A DNA stretch of 56,945 nucleotides from JAWXUD01 sp044432945 (GCA_044432945.1 JAWXUD010000010.1:1-56945), one strand, 5' to 3'; shown: positions 44,201 through 53,067, counted from the first letter of the stretch. Made by a program: numbers and translations. The notes: a model not told the origin generated them from the sequence alone.

Positions 44201-45000
44201 GAAGCAATATTCCCTCTAAAATCGTAATTCTTATAAACAGTAACTGGATTTATCATAGGTACTTCTGCTCTAACATAAGGATCATCTTCATTATCAAGCT
44301 CAACCGCTTGCGGAATAAAAGATTCGATATTAATATCAAAATCAGCATTTTTTTCATCATTCAAATACAGTTCAGCTTGCGTCTGAAACTTAACTTTCTT
44401 CCCGTTAAAATACCCTAGCTTTAACATATCACCTGAAAGCAATAAGAATTCATCAATCAAATTATCCTTAATACAAGCCTCATAATTATAAACACTAATG
44501 TTAGGCAAGTTAATTCTAATCAAAGTCAACGGATCAAACCCTTTTTTCTCAGATATATCTTGAATATCTTGCTGTTTTTCTAGATTATATAAAACATCTT
44601 CAATAGTTTTAATAGCTCTAAATTCTGTTCCATTATCAATTTCTAAATTTATCGAAGGATTTTCTACAACAACCTCACTCAACCTAACATTCAACAATAA
44701 CAAATTAGGCAAAGACAAGCGAGCTTTAGCGAACGGCAAACTAACAAACTTTGAACCATCAGGAAGATTAAGCCTAGTCCCCTCTGCAGAGATTACGACC
44801 CCAAATAATGGAGTTGTTTCAAGATTTAAATTATCAATCTGCAAATCATAATTAGTAAACTCTTTAGTCATCGATACAATAATATCTTTATACTGATTTA
44901 TATCTACACGCTTTGGCAAGAAAAACAGAAAATAAACATAAATACTTAACAACACAACAGATACTAACGATAAAAACACTTTTTTCAATGTCAAATTCAT
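41281..45000 (-). CDS. AsmA-like envelope protein of 1239 residues
   Basis: This very long protein starts with a signal-anchor helix (about residues 6-28, VFLSLVSVVLLSIYVYFLFF). The rest is predicted beta-rich repeats with alternating hydrophobic residues. Its C-terminal region (GRLGSVVSSVLGPLANLNPINIVK) has the DUF3971/AsmA-like character of AsmA/YhdP/TamB proteins. Those form long hydrophobic grooves that carry phospholipid between inner and outer membranes. That supports a diderm envelope together with MlaE/MlaF. It has no close neighbours on its strand. Family assignment rests on architecture more than on a diagnostic motif. Confidence 0.75.
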   Translation of the reverse strand: MNLTLKKVFLSLVSVVLLSIYVYFLFFLPKRVDINQYKDIIVSMTKEFTNYDLQIDNLNLETTPLFGVVISAEGTRLNLPDGSKFVSLPFAKARLSLPNLLLLNVRLSEVVVENPSINLEIDNGTEFRAIKTIEDVLYNLEKQQDIQDISEKKGFDPLTLIRINLPNISVYNYEACIKDNLIDEFLLLSGDMLKLGYFNGKKVKFQTQAELYLNDEKNADFDINIESFIPQAVELDNEDDPYVRAEVPMINPVTVYKNYDFRGNIASKIKLSEGRKGINANGYFNIDDFTLNLGGYKIPESYLRTKFKGAKTNVDTSLYITDEQYLNLNGFIKLAKRPSFDINLFSNGVYFNDLILLAKGLLNSFGLNNELDNFVGTGYFSADTSIKTNFKKIKSSGDINVVDGAIENIKTKLGISNINADISLNNNSLNIDAGLNIDEGELKISGVIDEKSIADINLVTNKIPLRNLFIAFAPEDIKKEIYLNSGLLSLELEIKGKLKKIVAKLMTKVEDFSLSDKLNTILITNEEFDFDLLKDKKLAGKIVNTGFKLALPYASSQISNDDLELMFDEKNLDFNPIKVRINSESIITFVGKVEDYINSPKFDVVVDGNLYANELKSLLGVMAEPFLDAKGVIPLKATFVGDNSRQTLVAQIVSDANNYITPFHIHQIKDYQSIIQLVVDFKENRIKIKDSGLYAKLLVNEFTSDFEANLLDMDKVFNVEGTIACTNSSSPMINLFRMNLLNPISFNICGLDGSKIALNGDLSLFGNVNSPRYKGGFSATKIRIPDLALFADEIKLDFNGKEGEISTENLIVDASDFEFSSNINLAKLPLLSLERAKLNSTLIDTDGLLKVSEEFFKILPEDPVEYPVEQPQADIPLEIVSGGFDIISLKSGAIYLSDTVADMRLLNNVFFIDDLSTNVFDGNVSGDISVDLLSYLMGINLSGQDMDTNDALIALANLKDTLSGDLSFETNFILKGMTYEEQVKSLRGYVKFLIEDGKAGPFSKIENIFMSENLRSSDFFKDGAGSSVTSAVTIDTARFEELEGRIDFKGDGVAYIDSITMFGKALCMNMFGEMDILQNTLDMKLRGRLGSVVSSVLGPLANLNPINIVKSTPGLNVAMVKAFAIFCEEVGQEEIDAIPDFSNKSDMNATKFQLVLAGDLLYPMKLLKSFKWLVTIEEFNKAEEYVVAIPDEMPEGVETMEQVLQYQKDMEEYKENSKTLSGKIKNMINVKNAPDGYYD

Positions 45001-45100
45001 AACACAACCCCACTTATTTTAAATCCATTATCAATTATATAATAAACAAAATAAAAACGTTATCCGTAAAACGATAAATGAAGAATTCAGCCAAAATTAT

Positions 45101-45232
45101 TTAATTATTTAATAAAAGCACAGCTACCTTTGCAAAAGTCTCAGGGAAATGTTTTTGCAAATATTCACCCCTAAGTTTTATAGTTTCATCGTCATTTAAA
45201 GAATACAATATTGCATTGACTTCGGCTACCAC
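45101..45232 (-). pseudogene. probable truncated gene fragment
   Basis: A 43-residue open frame from a GTG at 45232 to a TAA at 45101 reads like a real protein end, with NDDETIKLRGEYLQKHFP and then ETFAKVAVLLLNN. Upstream of it is a TAA and then repeat-like DNA, so it looks like the C-terminal remnant of a gene cut by a repeat insertion. The protein family is not recognised. It could also be a short genuine gene, as a GGAGAG directly abuts the GTG. Confidence 0.4.
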
Positions 45233-45560
45233 CTCTCCTAATTAAAAATGATGGGTTTAAACCCATCCTACAAAATTACAACACAAAAACGTCATGAAAA
45301 TCTCATGGCGTTTTTACATGAATTATGGCGTCAATTCCCCTCTAAGGAGGGGTGGCTGCGTAGCTGACGGGGTGGTTTTGTCAGCCATCTAGCGTCATTA
45401 CAAGCGTTGTAGTTTGTAGGTTGCAGGTTGGATTAATTATGCAAGATAATTACAGCTAAGTACCTTGATTTTAATAAAACCCAACAAGATAAATTCTACA
45501 CAAACCCTATAAAAATCCTTTAATTAAACAGTCTTAAAAAAGTAGCCAGCCTTATTTACA
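45233..45560. repeat. mosaic of dispersed-repeat-like sequence
   Basis: Unlike the rest of the window, this stretch contains a perfect 18-bp palindrome (45250-45267) and a CCCCTC/GAGGGG hairpin (45338-45353). A GCTGAC/GTCAGC inverted pair (45363-45368 with 45380-45385) is also present. It is relatively G+C-rich. The CCCCTC...GGGGTGG pattern resembles small repeats I recall between genes in many gut bacteria. No transposase is present. It probably marks a hotspot for repeat insertion. Confidence 0.45.
45285..45315. terminator. orphan terminator hairpin
   Basis: A 13-bp stem with one G-T pair (45285-45297 with 45303-45315) has A and T runs on its outer ends. No adjacent intact gene uses it, so it may be a relic of the deleted gene or belong to the repeat. 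Confidence 0.6.
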
Positions 45561-45580
45561 CGACTTTTAAAAATCGCATT

Positions 45581-45612
45581 AAAAAAGGGTTTCGCTAAAT
45601 GCTGAAACCCTT
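45581..45612 (-). terminator. Rho-independent terminator of tRNA-Val
   Basis: A 9-bp stem (45585-45593 with 45604-45612) is followed on the minus strand by six U residues (45586-45581), 11 nt after the tRNA. Confidence 0.8.
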
Positions 45613-45622
45613 GTATTTGTTA

Positions 45623-45698
45623 TGGTGGGCGTTAAGAGACTCGAACTCCCGACATCCTCCTTGTAAGGGAGGCGCTCTACCAACTGAGCTAAACGCCC
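45623..45698 (-). tRNA. tRNA-Val (anticodon UAC)
   Basis: On the minus strand the 76-nt gene folds as a full cloverleaf. GGGCGTT pairs with AACGCCC. GAGC and GCTC form the D stem around AGTTGGTA. The anticodon loop reads CTTACAA with UAC, and the T loop is TTCGAGT. The 3' CCA is encoded (45625-45623). It stands alone with its own terminator. Confidence 0.95.
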
Positions 45699-45878
45699 GC
45701 ATATCATGCTAGTGCCTTGTTATCAACTGACAACTATTTAATAGTATCAACAACAAAATTTATTGTCAATACTTTTTTCACAAAATTTCTTTCTTATTTA
45801 GACATTTTGAAACTATTTCCAAAATATAACGTCTAAATAATTCAAATAGCAATTTAATTAATTAAGAAGAGGGAAAAG

Positions 45879-46877
45879 ATGAGTATACAAATCAAAAAAG
45901 ATCTTGTTTCTGATGGATATTACAGCGAATTAAAAACAAATACCCCAGTATCAGATATTGAAGAAGCTGTATCAAACACGGATTTTTCAAACGATTTCAA
46001 CAACCAAAATAAAATTAAAACGTTTAACTCTATAGTTAACGATGACGATATTTTACAAATGTATTTAAAAGATGTTGGCAAAATTAAATTATTGACGTTT
46101 AAAGAAGAAAAATCTCTTGGGCAACAAATTAAAGAAGGCAACGAGCTAGAAGCACAAATAGCACTAAAAAAACTTGTTCAAGCAAATCTGCGACTCGTAG
46201 TTAGCATTGCCAAAAAATACATAGGGCAAGGCGTATTTTTCATGGATCTAGTTCAAGAAGGCTCACTAGGTCTAATAAAAGCTGCACAAAGATACGATTA
46301 CACTAAAAATTTTAAATTTTCTACCTATGCAACTTGGTGGATAAAACAAACCGTCATCAGAGCAATCTCAAACAACTCTAAAACTATAAGAATTCCCGTG
46401 CATATGACTGATAAAATTCGCAAATATAAACGAGTTTTCACCACCCTCACATTTGAATTAGGGCGTGATCCTACTGATATTGAAATTGCTGAGAGAATGG
46501 AAATCGCAACAAACAAAATAGCAACCATCAAAAAATCGATAATAAAAGAACCGATAAGCCTTGAAACACCTGTCACTGACGACTTAAACGTAGGCGATTA
46601 TATCGAAGATAAAAGTTATCATTCACCAGAAACGCAGACTAAAAATAGCTTACTGCGAAATGGCATCAACGAGTTGCTAGAAACACTTTCTGAACGTGAA
46701 AAGAAAATAATAACTTATCGCTTTGGAATAAATGGCGAAACGCCTAAAACACTCGAACAACTTGGAATATTAATGGGGTATTCAAAAGAACGTATTCGGC
46801 AACTAGAAAACGGTGCGTTATTAAAAATCAGAGGGAAGGAGGATTTTAAGCACTTCAAAGATTTTATTGAAGATTAA
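45879..46877 (+). CDS. RNA polymerase sigma-70 family factor (group 2 type)
   Basis: This 332-residue sigma factor has region 1.2 (LQMYLKDVGKIKLLTFKEE), region 2 (ANLRLVVSIAKKYIGQGVFFMDLVQEGSLGLIKA and KFSTYATWWIKQTVIRAI), region 3 (IPVHMTDKIRKYKRV) and region 4.2 (LEQLGILMGYSKERIRQLEN). It lacks region 1.1 and the long non-conserved region of primary sigma factors. It therefore resembles the cyanobacterial group 2 (SigB/C/D-like) factors, non-essential and recognising near-consensus -10 promoters. AGAGGG lies 7 nt before the ATG. The 45699-45878 spacer holds its promoter but I could not place it with certainty. Confidence 0.88.
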   Translation: MSIQIKKDLVSDGYYSELKTNTPVSDIEEAVSNTDFSNDFNNQNKIKTFNSIVNDDDILQMYLKDVGKIKLLTFKEEKSLGQQIKEGNELEAQIALKKLVQANLRLVVSIAKKYIGQGVFFMDLVQEGSLGLIKAAQRYDYTKNFKFSTYATWWIKQTVIRAISNNSKTIRIPVHMTDKIRKYKRVFTTLTFELGRDPTDIEIAERMEIATNKIATIKKSIIKEPISLETPVTDDLNVGDYIEDKSYHSPETQTKNSLLRNGINELLETLSEREKKIITYRFGINGETPKTLEQLGILMGYSKERIRQLENGALLKIRGKEDFKHFKDFIED

Positions 46878-46883
46878 TTTTTT

Positions 46884-46914
46884 AACTAGATGTCAACTAC
46901 ATCTAGTTTTTTTT
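46884..46914 (+). terminator. Rho-independent terminator of the sigma gene
   Basis: A perfect 10-bp stem (46884-46893 with 46899-46908) with a 5-nt loop is followed by eight T residues. Confidence 0.9.
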
Positions 46915-46936
46915 AATTTATAAACAAAAAATCAAA

Positions 46937-48583
46937 CTAAACCAAAGATCTTGCAAAAGCCAAAGATTTTTCGTTAATCTCACCGCCTGCCATCTCCGCT
47001 AGTGCGTTTAATTTATTCAAATCATCTAACACATAAACATCAACAGTCGTAGAATTATTTTGAGATTTTTTTACATAAAAATGCTTATCTGCTTTTGACG
47101 CAATAATTGCTTGATGAGTTATTAAAATTATCTGATGCGATTTCGCCAACGCCTTAATTTCATCTGCAACACTCTGAGAAGCTTTACCAGAAATCCCTGT
47201 ATCTATTTCATCAAAAATCACTGTATTAATATCATCAGCCTGTGCAAAAATAGATTTAATAGCAAGCATAACCCTTGAAACCTCGCCGCCTGACGCAACT
47301 TTTGCCAAAGGCTTTAATTCTTCAGAAACATTCGTTGATATGAAAAATTCAACCTCATCAATCCCGTTAGCACCAAGCTCACCACGCCTCACTTCAATCT
47401 TAAACCGTGATTTAGCCAACTCTAAATTCGCCAATTTTTCTTCTATCAATACTGATAATACCTGGGCAAAATTAATCCTATATTCACTCAACGTCATAGC
47501 TTTAGTTTCTAAAATTTTAGATTTTGCATCAATTTCCTCAATCAATTCTTCAATATTTTGAGTAGAAAATTCTATATTTGAAAGTTCATTAGACAAATCA
47601 TCATAAGTTTTTAAAACGTTTTCTAAAGTCCCACCATATTTACGTTTAATCTTATCGAGTTCATACAATCGCTCTTGTATATTATTTAAACGCATTTCAT
47701 CATTGTTCAAATTTTGTGAATAATTTCTCAAATCATTACCCACCTCACGCAAATTCTCAATCGCATCAAGCAAGCTTCGCTCTACAGGTAAAAGGTTTTC
47801 ATCATAACTAACTGATTTTGAAATATTCAACTTAATCTTACCCAAAGCTTCCAAAATAGAGCCATCATCGCCATTAATAGCCCAATAAGAAGTACCCGTA
47901 AGCTCTTTCAACTTTTCAGCATTCTCTAAAACTTCCAGCTCCCTAGCCAATTTATCATCTTCATCAAGTTGTTGAAGATCCACTTTAAAGATTTCATCAA
48001 CCTGAAATTTCAAAAAATCCAACTGTGATTGAGTAACATCGGCAGAATTTTGCAACCCATCTAACTGTTTTTTAAGCAATAACAAGTCTGCATAATCGCT
48101 TTTATATTCAGCCAACAAATTCCCATAAGTACCTTTTGCATAATTATCAAGCAAATTGATATGACATTTAGGCTGTAAAAAAGAATATGTTTGATGTTGT
48201 GAATGAATATCTAAAAAATAATTTTTTAATTGTTTTATAAAATCCTGCCCTACCAAAGTCCCATTAACCCTTGAACGCACTGCATTTACAGATATTTCTT
48301 TAGTTATAACAATTTCAGCACCATTATAATCAATCCCATTTTCCTCAAACAAAGCAGACAAATCATGTTTTTCATTTTCAATAATCAATTCTATAATAGC
48401 TTTTGATGCATTTGATTTTATAACATCTTTTGAAACTCTTGATGCAAAAGCGATATCAATAGCATTAATCAAAATACTTTTTCCAGCTCCAGTTTCACCA
48501 GTAATTACGTTTAAGCCTTCAGCAAAATCAGCTGTCAATTCATCAATTAAAATATAATCTTTTACACGTATTTGCTTAATCAT
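46937..48583 (-). CDS. recN: DNA repair ATPase RecN
   Basis: RecN is an SMC-like ATPase that helps recombinational repair of double-strand breaks. The 548-residue protein has an N-terminal Walker A GETGAGKS after ADFAEGLNVI. A long coiled coil follows (about 150-370). The C-terminal signature and Walker B appear as LAKVASGGEVSRVMLAIK and VIFDEIDTGISGKAS, and the switch is ILITHQ. The usual start is the ATG at 48583; an in-frame TTG at 48601 is unneeded. It is the last gene of a five-gene run with ilvB and rph. Confidence 0.94.
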   Translation of the reverse strand: MIKQIRVKDYILIDELTADFAEGLNVITGETGAGKSILINAIDIAFASRVSKDVIKSNASKAIIELIIENEKHDLSALFEENGIDYNGAEIVITKEISVNAVRSRVNGTLVGQDFIKQLKNYFLDIHSQHQTYSFLQPKCHINLLDNYAKGTYGNLLAEYKSDYADLLLLKKQLDGLQNSADVTQSQLDFLKFQVDEIFKVDLQQLDEDDKLARELEVLENAEKLKELTGTSYWAINGDDGSILEALGKIKLNISKSVSYDENLLPVERSLLDAIENLREVGNDLRNYSQNLNNDEMRLNNIQERLYELDKIKRKYGGTLENVLKTYDDLSNELSNIEFSTQNIEELIEEIDAKSKILETKAMTLSEYRINFAQVLSVLIEEKLANLELAKSRFKIEVRRGELGANGIDEVEFFISTNVSEELKPLAKVASGGEVSRVMLAIKSIFAQADDINTVIFDEIDTGISGKASQSVADEIKALAKSHQIILITHQAIIASKADKHFYVKKSQNNSTTVDVYVLDDLNKLNALAEMAGGEINEKSLAFARSLV

Positions 48584-48624
48584 AATTAAAGAATATCTCA
48601 AAATCCTAACAGTGGCAAGTGATT

Positions 48625-50262
48625 TTACAACACTTCCATTGGCTCAATTAAAAAATCAACAATAACAGTCCCATCAATGCTAAAAGCTTCATCTAACGCA
48701 CTTGTAACATCATCTAAAGCCTCAACTCGAATACCCTTAACCCCATAAGCATTTGCAATTTTAATAAAATCTGGATTAGATATTTTCGTTTCAGAATAAC
48801 GTTTTTCACACATTTTTTCTTGCAATTGACGCACCATGCCAAGATGCCCATTATTTAAAATAAATATCTTCACAGGCAAATTATAATCAACACAAGTCAT
48901 AATTTCTTGAATGCTCATCTGAAACGAACCATCACCAGTAATACAAACAACTGGCATATTATTAGCAATAGTCGCCCCAATTGCTGCAGAAAACCCAAAT
49001 CCCATTGTACCCAAACCACCAGAAGTCAAAAATCTTCGAGTTTTATTGAATTTTAGTACACGAGATGCCCAAACCTGATGTTGACCGACTTCTGTCGTAA
49101 CAACCAAATTTCGCTTTTGAGTATATTCATTAATAATCTTTAAAACTTCAAATGAATGCATCAACTCTGATTTTTTTTGATAAGTAACATTTTTTGCAGA
49201 AAGCTCTCGAGCAAAAGCCAACCATTTGTAAAAATCAACAGGTTCTTTTTTTTCAAGCTCTGCTAAAATCTTATTTAATATCAATTTTGCATCACCAACC
49301 AAAGAAATTGAAGATACCAAAACACGATTTATCTCATTTTCATCAATATCTAAATGAATAAGCTTTCTATCAAGCTCTCCCTCATTAAAACAACAACGTA
49401 TGCGATCATTCAACCTAGCACCTATAGCAAATACCAAATCGCTTTCACGCACAACCTGATTCGCTGAATATTCACCAAAAATCCCAATCATACCAAGATA
49501 ATTTTCATCATCTTGAGGATACGTCCCCAACCCCATCATAGTATTAACGACAGGAATATTCAACATCTTAACTAATCGATAAACCTCTTCACTTGCCCCT
49601 GATTGAACAATTCCCCCACCTGCGATAACAACAGGGGTTTTCGCCATCAACAAAGCCTTAATAGCTTCTTCGACACTAAATTCATCGCAATCATTTTTTT
49701 TGTTTTTCAAAAGAAAATTTTCAAGATAATTAGCTTTTTCAACAAAAACATTTTTAGAAATATCCACAACAACAGGACCTTGCCTACCAGAAGTTGCGAC
49801 CTCAAAAGCATCTATTAAAGTTTGTTGCAATGTTTCCGCATTTGTCACCTGAAAATTCTTCTTCGTGCAAGATTTTGTTATACTAATAATATCGACTTCC
49901 TGAAAAGCATCTTTACCAATAAGCTCAGCACTAACCTGCCCAGTAATAACTACCAACGGATAACTATCTAAGTAAGCATTTGCAAGTCCAGTAACAATAT
50001 TTGTAGCCGCAGGTCCTGACGTAACTAGAGCGACACCGCATTTGCCAGAAGCTCTAGCATATCCCTCAGCCGCATGTATAGCTGACTGTTCATGCCGAAC
50101 TAAATAATGCTTAATCTCGTTTTGCTTATACAACTCATCATAAACAGCTAAAACTATCCCGCCTGGATATCCAAAAACACTATCAACCTCAAATGATTTT
50201 AGTGTGCTAAGCAATATTTCAGCACCTGTCAATATTCTAACTTTTTCCTGTGTCGATACCAT
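48625..50262 (-). CDS. ilvB: acetolactate synthase large subunit
   Basis: This 545-residue ThDP enzyme joins two pyruvates (or pyruvate with 2-ketobutyrate) for valine, leucine and isoleucine synthesis. The catalytic glutamate is Glu58 in RHEQSAIHAAEGYARASGK. LVTSGPAATN, and the ThDP motif GDGSFQMSIQE with ILNNGHLGMVRQ, are intact. No ilvN regulatory subunit is adjacent, unlike many anabolic loci. It lies 28 nt after rph. It is 41 nt upstream of recN. Confidence 0.92.
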   Translation of the reverse strand: MVSTQEKVRILTGAEILLSTLKSFEVDSVFGYPGGIVLAVYDELYKQNEIKHYLVRHEQSAIHAAEGYARASGKCGVALVTSGPAATNIVTGLANAYLDSYPLVVITGQVSAELIGKDAFQEVDIISITKSCTKKNFQVTNAETLQQTLIDAFEVATSGRQGPVVVDISKNVFVEKANYLENFLLKNKKNDCDEFSVEEAIKALLMAKTPVVIAGGGIVQSGASEEVYRLVKMLNIPVVNTMMGLGTYPQDDENYLGMIGIFGEYSANQVVRESDLVFAIGARLNDRIRCCFNEGELDRKLIHLDIDENEINRVLVSSISLVGDAKLILNKILAELEKKEPVDFYKWLAFARELSAKNVTYQKKSELMHSFEVLKIINEYTQKRNLVVTTEVGQHQVWASRVLKFNKTRRFLTSGGLGTMGFGFSAAIGATIANNMPVVCITGDGSFQMSIQEIMTCVDYNLPVKIFILNNGHLGMVRQLQEKMCEKRYSETKISNPDFIKIANAYGVKGIRVEALDDVTSALDEAFSIDGTVIVDFLIEPMEVL

Positions 50263-50290
50263 AAATTCCTTTAATTAAAAAAATATCATA

Positions 50291-50992
50291 CTATATATTT
50301 TGATAAATATCAATAATTTTACCTATGCCAGATTTAGCAACACTAAAAATCTCTAACATTTGTTCTTGACAAAAAGGTTCACCCTCTGCTGTAGTTTGAA
50401 ACTCAATAATTTTACCACTTTCAGTTAAAACAATATTTGAATCAACCTGAGCATTAGAATCCTCCTCATAATCCAAATCCAACATCACTTCACCATCAAC
50501 AATCCCCGCCGAAATCGCTGCTATCTGTTCAATAATCGGATTTTCAACGATTACACCATCACTTATAAGCTTTTCAATAGCAATTTTCAATGCAACAAAA
50601 CCGCCACAAATACTTGCCGTGCGAGTACCACCATCAGCCTGAATAACATCTGCATCAACGGTTATTGTTACATCAGGCATTTTTTCTAAATCAACACAAG
50701 CACGCAAGCTTCTGCCGATAAGACGTTGAATTTCTTGAGTTCGCCCAGAAACCTTGCTACGTTCTCTATTACAACGTGTATTAGTCGAAGCTGGCAACAA
50801 CGAATACTCCGCTGTAACCCAGCCACGACTTTCATCTTTAGCCATCCATCTTGGCTTACCCATCTCAACAGAAGCTGTCGTTATGACCTTTGTATCACCG
50901 AACTCTACCAAAACAGAACCCAATGCGTGTTTGGTAAAATTCTTTGTAAAAGTAATTTTTCTTGTTTCATTATTTTTTCTATCGTTTCTCAT
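50291..50992 (-). CDS. rph: ribonuclease PH
   Basis: RNase PH trims tRNA 3' ends phosphorolytically. This 233-residue protein has VLVEFGDTKVITTASVE, AEYSLLPAS, RSKVSGRTQEIQRLIGRSLRA and DADVIQADGGTRTASI. It carries the catalytic aspartates in GEVMLDLDYEEDSNAQVD. AAAGGAG precedes the ATG. Length is normal and no residue is missing. Confidence 0.95.
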   Translation of the reverse strand: MRNDRKNNETRKITFTKNFTKHALGSVLVEFGDTKVITTASVEMGKPRWMAKDESRGWVTAEYSLLPASTNTRCNRERSKVSGRTQEIQRLIGRSLRACVDLEKMPDVTITVDADVIQADGGTRTASICGGFVALKIAIEKLISDGVIVENPIIEQIAAISAGIVDGEVMLDLDYEEDSNAQVDSNIVLTESGKIIEFQTTAEGEPFCQEQMLEIFSVAKSGIGKIIDIYQNI

Positions 50993-51004
50993 TTATCTAC
51001 TCCT

Positions 51005-51235
51005 TTAAATTTTATAACTATTATCATAATCCCAAATATAAATTTCTCCACAATATTTGCAAACAGCATGCGAATTCATAAACCTTAAATCTGGAATAAA
51101 TTTATAACCATCAACCACAATCTCGATTTCCTTTTTATCATTATAAGCTTGCTCAAAATCACGACTACCTTGATAATCAGGCGAAAACATAAGTTCGAAA
51201 TTATCTATTGATTTACATTTTTTGCAAACAAACAT
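51005..51235 (-). CDS. small zinc-ribbon protein
   Basis: This 76-residue protein has two Cys-x2-Cys pairs (CKKC at residues 4-7 and CKYC near 59-62), the pattern of a zinc ribbon. The rest is acidic. AGGA lies 9 nt before the ATG. It sits between an unknown membrane protein and rph in one run. The role is unknown; RNA or DNA binding is possible. Confidence 0.65.
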   Translation of the reverse strand: MFVCKKCKSIDNFELMFSPDYQGSRDFEQAYNDKKEIEIVVDGYKFIPDLRFMNSHAVCKYCGEIYIWDYDNSYKI

Positions 51236-51246
51236 ACAACCAATCC

Positions 51247-52350
51247 TTAATAATCATAATCATTCATTCTTGCACGGCGAATAATTTCAGGGTCAATTTC
51301 ACGCTTCTCAATCTTGAAATCTTTCTGATAAATTCTATCTTTTGGCTTGATTTTTTTAGCCGTTTTTTTCTTAACACTAGCTCCATTTGCTTTAACGACT
51401 TCTTTTTTCACAATTTTTGATGAAGGTTTTGATGAAGTCTTTTTAACATTTTTTTTATCAGCAATTTCTTTTTTTAGCCTCAAATTTTTATACCAAAGCG
51501 TCCAACAAATACTTCTCAAAGGCAATGTATATCCGACTACTACAAAGAAAATCAAATTATCAATCATGAATTTTGCCAGAATATCAGCAGTTAACACATA
51601 ATTTGACAACAAAAACAATTTAGAAGAATTTAAGACATCAAAAGGAAATTGCAAAGCCAATCCCATAACAGATTTAGTCAATAAAGTCGTAATATGAGAG
51701 ATTTCAAATAAAGTTACAACACCTAAATTCAACAAATTATATGTTATTACAAACAACACAATTAACAAGAAAAACGTACGAAAAAAGTTCCCCTTAACCA
51801 ATGCCATACTTCTTTTAAAACATTCAACTGGCTTACATTTTTCAAGTATGAAAACCTGAAATACCAACACAAAATATACAAAAAATATAACCCCCAAAAC
51901 TATTAATAAAGGGTTTAGAGCAATCGCAGATAAAACACTTACAACAAACCAAAGCACTATAAAAGAAAAACTTCTTTTAGTAACAACAGCCTTGTGTGCA
52001 TCAAAATCATAAACTTTGCCTGTTGTCACGGCTGACTCTGCCACGGAATTCAATGCTCCATAAGCTACTAAAAATTCCCAAAATGCCTTTAATAAAACAA
52101 ACAAACCAGGTAATGTGATTAACAAAGAAGTAATGATTATTGTTAAAAAATTATTAAAAAAATCATACTTAATAATCAATTCAGGAAGCTTAAACGAATA
52201 AAAAAGCGAAGGTACAAAAACAAGCACCAAACCCAAAATCTGCCCTAGCACTGGAAATGACATATATTTGAAAAATTTTGAAAAGTTCTTAAAATATATA
52301 CTAAACCCATCAACTAATACACCTAATACACTTTTTGCTTTTTTACTCAC
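51247..52350 (-). CDS. polytopic membrane protein with basic tail
   Basis: This 367-residue protein has about six membrane segments (about 32-55, 70-100, 130-160, 175-215, 235-270 and 278-298). The tail after residue 300 is rich in Lys and Ser with Pro. I do not recognise the family. The start is a GTG at 52350, supported by GGAG 7 nt upstream. It leads a run with the zinc-ribbon protein, rph, ilvB and recN. Confidence 0.65.
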   Translation of the reverse strand: MSKKAKSVLGVLVDGFSIYFKNFSKFFKYMSFPVLGQILGLVLVFVPSLFYSFKLPELIIKYDFFNNFLTIIITSLLITLPGLFVLLKAFWEFLVAYGALNSVAESAVTTGKVYDFDAHKAVVTKRSFSFIVLWFVVSVLSAIALNPLLIVLGVIFFVYFVLVFQVFILEKCKPVECFKRSMALVKGNFFRTFFLLIVLFVITYNLLNLGVVTLFEISHITTLLTKSVMGLALQFPFDVLNSSKLFLLSNYVLTADILAKFMIDNLIFFVVVGYTLPLRSICWTLWYKNLRLKKEIADKKNVKKTSSKPSSKIVKKEVVKANGASVKKKTAKKIKPKDRIYQKDFKIEKREIDPEIIRRARMNDYDY

Positions 52351-52416
52351 CTATAATCTCCATTTATTTCATATTTATTATAGAATAATTTTAGTACAAA
52401 TATAGTTAAAATAACA

Positions 52417-53058
52417 ATGAATAACAAAAAAATAAAAGATTTATTAAAAAATATAACAAAAGAAGATTATCTAAATAATAAAGTTAATCTACATTTACAT
52501 ACGACTTTTTCTGATGGCAAATGTGAGCCAACAGAACTGATAAAACAGGCAAAAACCAAAAATTTCAAATATATCGCAATAACTGATCACAATACTTGTG
52601 AAGCTTATTATAAAAACGATTTTTCTAAAGAAAATTTCTTAATTCCTGGTGTTGAATTTGATGTTTGGTCGAATGGAGTTTTTTTTCATCTACTAGCCTA
52701 CGGGATTGATCTAGATAACGAAGAATTAAAAGAGTTTTTTGCTAAAAACAAAAATGAAACTGAGTTTGATATCATAAGAATTTTTGCCAAAAGAGATATA
52801 AAAAAATTAATAAACGCAATACACAACGCAAACGGAGTTGCAATTCTAGCACACCCCGCCTGCTGCTTAACATTAAGCCTAGAAAAATTTATTAAAAAAC
52901 TTATAAGTTATGGACTAGATGGTTTAGAAGTTTATTATCCATACCCACGCTGGAGAAAATATCTTCGTTTTTGCACAGTTCAAAAAATAGAGAAAATTGC
53001 TGACAAATATGATTTAATAAAAACAGGCGGAACGGATCTTCACGGAAAAATATTATAA
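52417..53058 (+). CDS. PHP-domain metal-dependent phosphoesterase
   Basis: This 213-residue protein has the PHP metal motifs LHLHTTFSDGKCEP, AITDHNTCEAY, an AHPACC turn and GGTDLHGK. The family hydrolyses phosphate esters; nucleoside 3',5'-bisphosphatases and histidinol phosphatases belong here. It has no insertion and is shorter than many PHP enzymes (about 280). No Shine-Dalgarno precedes the ATG, and TATAGT/TAAAAT lie 4-10 nt upstream, so it may be nearly leaderless. Confidence 0.85.
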   Translation: MNNKKIKDLLKNITKEDYLNNKVNLHLHTTFSDGKCEPTELIKQAKTKNFKYIAITDHNTCEAYYKNDFSKENFLIPGVEFDVWSNGVFFHLLAYGIDLDNEELKEFFAKNKNETEFDIIRIFAKRDIKKLINAIHNANGVAILAHPACCLTLSLEKFIKKLISYGLDGLEVYYPYPRWRKYLRFCTVQKIEKIADKYDLIKTGGTDLHGKIL

Positions 53059-53067
53059 TCAACACGA

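Noticed and set aside
45233..45560. Insertion sequence in the long spacer
   Set aside because: There is no transposase frame and no flanking target duplication; only small repeat-like pieces are present.
48584..48601. Extended recN start (TTG at 48601)
   Set aside because: The family begins at the MIKQIRV level, so the ATG at 48583 is correct.
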